Assembly (NCBI RefSeq): GCF_000002235.5 | Contig: NW_022145549.1 | Coordinates: 994,501 to 1,058,500 of the forward strand | From: Strongylocentrotus purpuratus | Lineage: Eukaryota > Echinodermata > Echinoidea > Camarodonta > Strongylocentrotidae | Direction: 5' to 3' | Length of the DNA stretch: 64,000 nt | In this document: piece after piece, positions 54,001-60,000 of the stretch | Numbering within the stretch: the stretch's first letter is position 1 | How the letters are laid out: the number at the start of each line of letters is the position of its first letter | Position numbers and translations under genes: made by a program | The notes under the pieces: model-generated | What the model was told of the DNA's origin: nothing | The model's database searches: none | The model's input: the letters and a program-made list of their open reading frames with translations, nothing else

Positions 54001-57000
54001 TATTAAACTCACACTTCTTTGAAAATTTATCTTACAACATGTGACTTTGTTTGTATTGTTCCAATTAGGATTTCCAAGATCCATTTAAATAAAGTATATA
54101 TTACTTCGATCACCCTTGCTGGCCATATTATTGCTGTTTATTCATATCTTTCGTAACCTCGGTGTGCTTTTTAACTCAAACATGACATGTCTCAACAAAT
54201 TCAATACGTCTCCAAATCAGTCTGGTATCAGTTGCGTGACTATATAAATTCCTTAACTCGCAGTATAGAAGCATACCCATGCTTTGATTTCAACCCGTTT
54301 GATTTCTAAAATGATTTTTTTTTTTGGGGGGGGGGGTTCAACCTACCTTTAAGTGACTCGGTAACATTGTTGAAGGTTGACGAAAAAAAGCACAATTTTT
54401 GTACAACAATTTACTCATCATATTAATTTTACTAGTTATTATTACATTACACATAGCTTACAGTGTCTTAAAATGCGGTGCCGGGTACCGATTTTTTTTT
54501 TTTTTAATCATTCTTTTCTTGTTTCTGTTTATCACTCTGTGCTTTACCTGTTTTTTCTCTGTAGCCTTCAATATTGTTTTCTCTTTCTTTTTTTATTTTC
54601 TTCCGTCACTCTCTAGCCCTTTTAAGGCCGCCAAAAAGTGTGGCGGGCCGATTCGGACCCACCTGGATCTGACAGTGATAATGATATATTGTCATACCTT
54701 CGGCACACAAAGTTCCAGTAAACATCGAAGCACATGAACATGCATTGTCCTCACAGGTACCTCCGTTCATGCATGGGTTGCCATCAGTACAGTCAACTAC
54801 AAAGAGGAGAGAAATCATACAAAACAAAACAAGCATATTTATAAGGTGAATAGCAAGTGACTAGCTTAGAGTACAGTCACGCTTTGTTAACAATCTTATA
54901 TCAAGAATAGCAGATTGGGATTTGTATTGTGACATTATCAAACTAGAGAGAAGGATCCATGTTCTGCTTTCCCCCGTTTTTAAGCGGGGCCAGTGATGAT
55001 GGGAATGGGATTGGTATATGGTTTGGTTTGGTTTTATTTACGATCGTAAAATATGAAATACTAACATCTTGAAACATATAAGAACAAAACACTCAAATAT
55101 CATACAAGGATTATTCAAGAAAAAATTAAAATGAAGTTCAAGAGACCAACCACTTTAGATCAACCGACCAGATTACGCAGATTTGAATATCTGGACTGTC
55201 AAATTGTAAAGGATGTTTAATTAATCGTAAGTTTCATGATGTGCTTATACCATTCTTAAAACTTCATCCAAACCTGACCACTCACTTCATTCAAACTTAC
55301 CAAAGCAATCCATTATCCATTGTCCACAGGATGTCCATAATCTATTAAACTCACACTTCTTTGAAAATTTATCTTACAACATGTAAATTTGTTTGTATTG
55401 TTCCAATTAGGATTTCCAAGATCCATTTAAATAAAGTATATATTACTTCGATCACCCTTGCTAGCCATATTATTGCTGTTCATTCATATCTTTCGTAACC
55501 TCGGTGTGCTTTTTAACCCAAACATGACATGTCTCAACAAATTCAATACGTCTCCAAATCAGTCTGGTATCAGTTGCGTGACTATACAAATTCTTAACTC
55601 GCAGTATAGAAGCATACCCATTGTTTTGGTATCAAATTGTTGTTTTTCATATTATTAAGGAAATTCAATCGTTGCAAAGGTATTGATTTTGAGACCGTTT
55701 TTTCCCGTTACTTTTGTAAGCTCAAACAGTTAGAGTCGTATTTTCTTTGGATTTTTCATTCTGAAGATACCGTAGCAATTTCTTTCACGGTGGTTTTAGT
55801 ACGGCATGTTCAGTTATCACTCACTTTCATTTCAACACGTTGACAGGAAGGAATTGTCAGCTCGTCATCATTTGCTCGTTTTCAGCATGTTAATTTGTGT
55901 CCCGCCACAGAAGTAAGTTCTTTGGATTAATGATATAATTATGTAAATAATGTGTTGATGATGTGATTATGTAAAACAAGAAGGAAAAGGAAAGTTATAA
56001 ACAAAAGGAGCTCTTAATTTCGCTACAGAGGTGTGTGGACGTCCTCGCGAGAGGGCTCTGATATTTGTTCAAAATTTTCACTTTTTGGGTCCGATTTTTC
56101 CAAAATCTTCTTGATTAGTAGTAAGATTTTGTGTTTTGGTAGATCTTTGAGGGTGGAGAGAATCTTATTTTGGTCTGGTAACTTGAATTTGGGGGAAATT
56201 ACTTTCATTAAAACGTGTGCTGGAGGTAATGCCTGTAGTGTAGCTTGTACGGTACTGCTACAGTACACAGCATGGACAGTGACGTCATTCAAAATGGCAG
56301 CCAGCCTACTTCAACCGGCAGCAACGTGGTAGATCTACATTCTGCAAATTCTACGGAGCAAACCTTTTTCCAGACCACCAATGAAAGGAAGAAAAGAGGG
56401 AGGCCAAAAAAGAAGGATAAACAAGGAGAAAAAATTGCACCTCAGCAAGAATTGGCTACAGGTGATAGAGGCACTGGGCCTGGGGTGACTGGCAGTTCAC
56501 TGGAAATTGAGGTATGGCGTTGCAAAGTTTGTAACTTAGATTTTTGCAGTGATGACGACAAGCTTATGAAGTGTGAAAGATGTGATGGTCCCACATGCAT
56601 TAAATGTTTAGATATGGATACTGAAATGTACGAGGTACTTACAAGTAGAGTAGATGTCCATTGGTATTGTACAGCATGTGACAGACAAGCCATGTCTGCT
56701 ATCAAAACAGATTGGGAGATAGAGGAGAAATGTGCAGCATATCTGGCTACGCTTAACAAAAAGTTTGATGACATGCAGAGCAATTTAGACCAGAAAGCAG
56801 ACAAAACATCAATGGAAAAATTATCTGCTGATGTGATGGCTACACAGAAGGTAGTTGAAGGTGTAAATGCAGACATAGTCAAACTATCTGATAGGATCGA
56901 GTTGATGCATAAAGAACCTGAAGAGATTGAAAAAAGAAAGAAAAATATCCTAATCAAGGGATTACCTGAATGCAGGAAATCTATCGCAGACGATGCACGG

Positions 57001-60000
57001 CACCAAGATAAGGATATAGAGCTAGATGATACAGTGGACATGTCAAATGAAGAAATTTGTGACCAGCTCTTCAACAGTATGGATATCAATGTAACTCCAA
57101 AGTCTGTTCATAGATTAGGTAAAAAGAAGCTAGATGGAAAGCCACGCCCAATTAAGGTTGTACTTGAGAATGAAGAGGATAAGAAGCTTCTGTTGAGAGG
57201 TGGTCCTAAAGTAAGAAGAGTTAATCCTGAAGGGGTTAGCTTTAACCCTTCCAAGGTCTTCATAAGTCCAGATATGACTATTCTACAGCGAGAAGAGGAC
57301 TTCAAGTTGCGTGAGGAGCTACGTAGGAAAAGGATAAGTGACCCAAACTGGATAATAAGGGGAAAAAAGCTCTTCTTAAAGACTCAGGTACCACCTCGAG
57401 ATCTTCCACCAGACAGAGTAGGAAGTTCAGGGGAAAGGAGTTAGTTAGTAAGAAGAAGGAATCTGCACCGCACCCAAGCACCGACAACACTTTTATTTTC
57501 GAAGGAGAACATGGAAGTACATGTACTACTCCCCAGGATGGATCGAACCGCACTTACTGCACAAGCACAAGCACATCTCAAATTCGTAAAGGAAAAGAAT
57601 TCAATCCACTCAAGGTTGTACACATGAATGCTTTTAGCATCAAGAACAAATATGTTGAACTTCAAGATTTCTTATATGAAAATGACATTGACATCTGCGC
57701 CATAACAGAAACATGGTTAGATAATTCAGTGAGCAGTAATGAATTCACACCTGAGGACTATGTATGTTTTCGCCAAGACCGCAGCCTTGATTTTTACAAT
57801 GAAGGTACCTACACAGAGGTTGGAAGAGGAGGGGCACTACTTCTTGTGAGAAGGAAATTAAATCCCACACCATATTCGAGAGGAGATACTGATGCGGAAG
57901 TGGTTTGGTGCACAGCGCATCCAAACCCAAAGACAGAATTATTGATTGGAGTAGTTTACAGGCCTGAGCGTGGTGGTGAACCGTACTTGGAGAAAGTCTG
58001 TAATTCAATTTCAAGAATCGACACAGACAATGTGATATTACTCGGAGACTTTAACTTTAGAGACATCGATTGGGATAAAGGAGAAGCGCATACTGCCCTT
58101 TCTCGGAAATTCCTTTCATGTATTGAGGAGAACATGCTGTTCCAGTTAGTGAAGGATCCAACTAGAGGTCAAAATATCCTCGACCTAGCTTTTACCGGAA
58201 ACCTAGATATCGTTCACTCTGTAACTGTTGGAGACAAATTGGGATCTAGTGATCACAATAGTGTGCTATTGGAACTAAGGATACCTGTACCTCGTATTGC
58301 ATTGACAGAACGCAAGATTTATTTGTACTCCAAGGGAGATTACTCGGCATTATCCAACGAAGTTAAATCTGTTGACTGGGTGAAGGAATTTGCATCTAGG
58401 AGTATGAACGAAAGATGGGAGTTACTCAAATCCAAGTATAGTGAATGGATTGACAAATACATTCCGATTAAAACTGTGAAGTCGGGTCAACGCCACAAAC
58501 CTCCATGGATTAACTTCAGATCAGTCAGAAGAGCAAAGAAATCCAGGAGGGGAGCAGCTGTTCAAGCAAGGAAAACTGGACTTAACGCCCATAAGGAACA
58601 GTATCTTCAAAAGAAACTTCATACTGAGGAAGTAATACGCCAAGCCAAAGTAGACTATGAATCGTCTCTTATCAACCAGATTAAAACTGAACCAAAGAAG
58701 TTTTATAACTATGCGAGGCACTTCTCTAGATCTTCTGCTACAATTGAGGTTCTTGAACACGATGGAGTAAAGATAACAGATGACCAGAACAAAGCAGAGA
58801 TTCTGAACGAGTTTTTTGCAAGTGTACTGAAACCTGAACCACTTGAACTTAATCTCAATCTACCTCTTCCCGAGATATCACATGACAACATTGTATATGA
58901 CATTGAGATTTCCCCTTCCAGAGTTAGAGAAAAGCTTTCCAAGCTTCACATCAACAAGGCCTGTGGTCCTGATGGGATACATGTAAACGTGCTAAGGAAT
59001 GTTCCTGATTTGGATGTACCTCTTGGTATTTTATTTGATCAATCTATCCAAACCGGACAGATACCCCAAGAATGGAAGGACGCAAATATCACTCCACTCT
59101 TCAAGAAGGGATCCAGGTTGTCTCCAAACAACTATAGACCAGTCTCCCTTACCAGTCAAGTGGTAAAGCTTCTTGAGAGAATTATCTACGACAAACTGAT
59201 GGAACATGCAGTAGACAATGATATGATTTCATGTCACCAGCACGGCTTCCAGAAGAAGTGTTCATGTGTGACACAACTCTTAGAGTGTCTTTATGACTGG
59301 ACGAAAGCATACGATGAAGCGAAAGGAATGGATGTCATATACCTTGATTTTCGAAAGGCATTCGATACCGTCCCCCATCGTCGACTGTTATACAAGCTTA
59401 AGCACAATGGTATCCGTGGACATATTCTCAATTGGATTGAGGGGTTCCTAACTGGACGCAGACAAAGAGTAGTGCTAAGGAACGGCACCTCAAGATGGAG
59501 GTCGGTGACAAGCGGCGTGCCGCAAGGGTCTATTCTCGGGCCGCTCCTCTTTCTAATCTTCGTAAATGACATTCCCGATATGGTTCTCACAACTGCTAAG
59601 ATGTTTGCTGATGATACCAAGATTTACCGCCAAATAACATCGAAAGATGATTGTGACATACTACAGAGAGACTTAAATGCACTCGCTGCATGGTCTAAAC
59701 TATGGCTACTTGAATTCAATGCTGAAAAATGTGTTGTCCTGCGCATCCGAGCAGCTATTAACTACAATTATTCTATCAATGGTGTTCATCTGCAGGACAA
59801 ACCAAAAGGACTTGGGAGTTATAATTAGCAATACCCTCACCCCTAACGAACATGTTGATGAACTAGTTAAAAAGGCTCGCTGTAAGATTGCAATGTTCCG
59901 ACGCTGTTTCACTGCACTGGATGAAAGGAAAATCACCATTTTGTACCAATCCATAATTCGTCCAGCGCTGGAATATGCATCATCTGCTTGGAGCCCACTT

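Larger units (their letters stand above)
44000..55620. repeat. EGF array block III: dimeric 2.4-kb higher-order repeat
   Basis: Exon spacings run 1348, 1055, 1346, 1055, 1347, 1055, 1054, 1342 bp. The short unit equals the long unit minus about 292 bp: long units read GTGCTTTTTAACTC...ACACATAGCTTACAG, short ones join GTGCTT directly to AGCTTACAG. Long units carry a T-run followed by a G-run and the TTAAAGTGACTCGGTAAC segment. Near-identity covers introns and exons alike, so amplification or homogenisation is recent. Confidence 0.85.

Noticed and set aside
56442-57089. 215-codon minus-strand frame inside the LINE
   Set aside because: Shadow of ORF1 with Ser/Leu-rich composition; no recognised domain.
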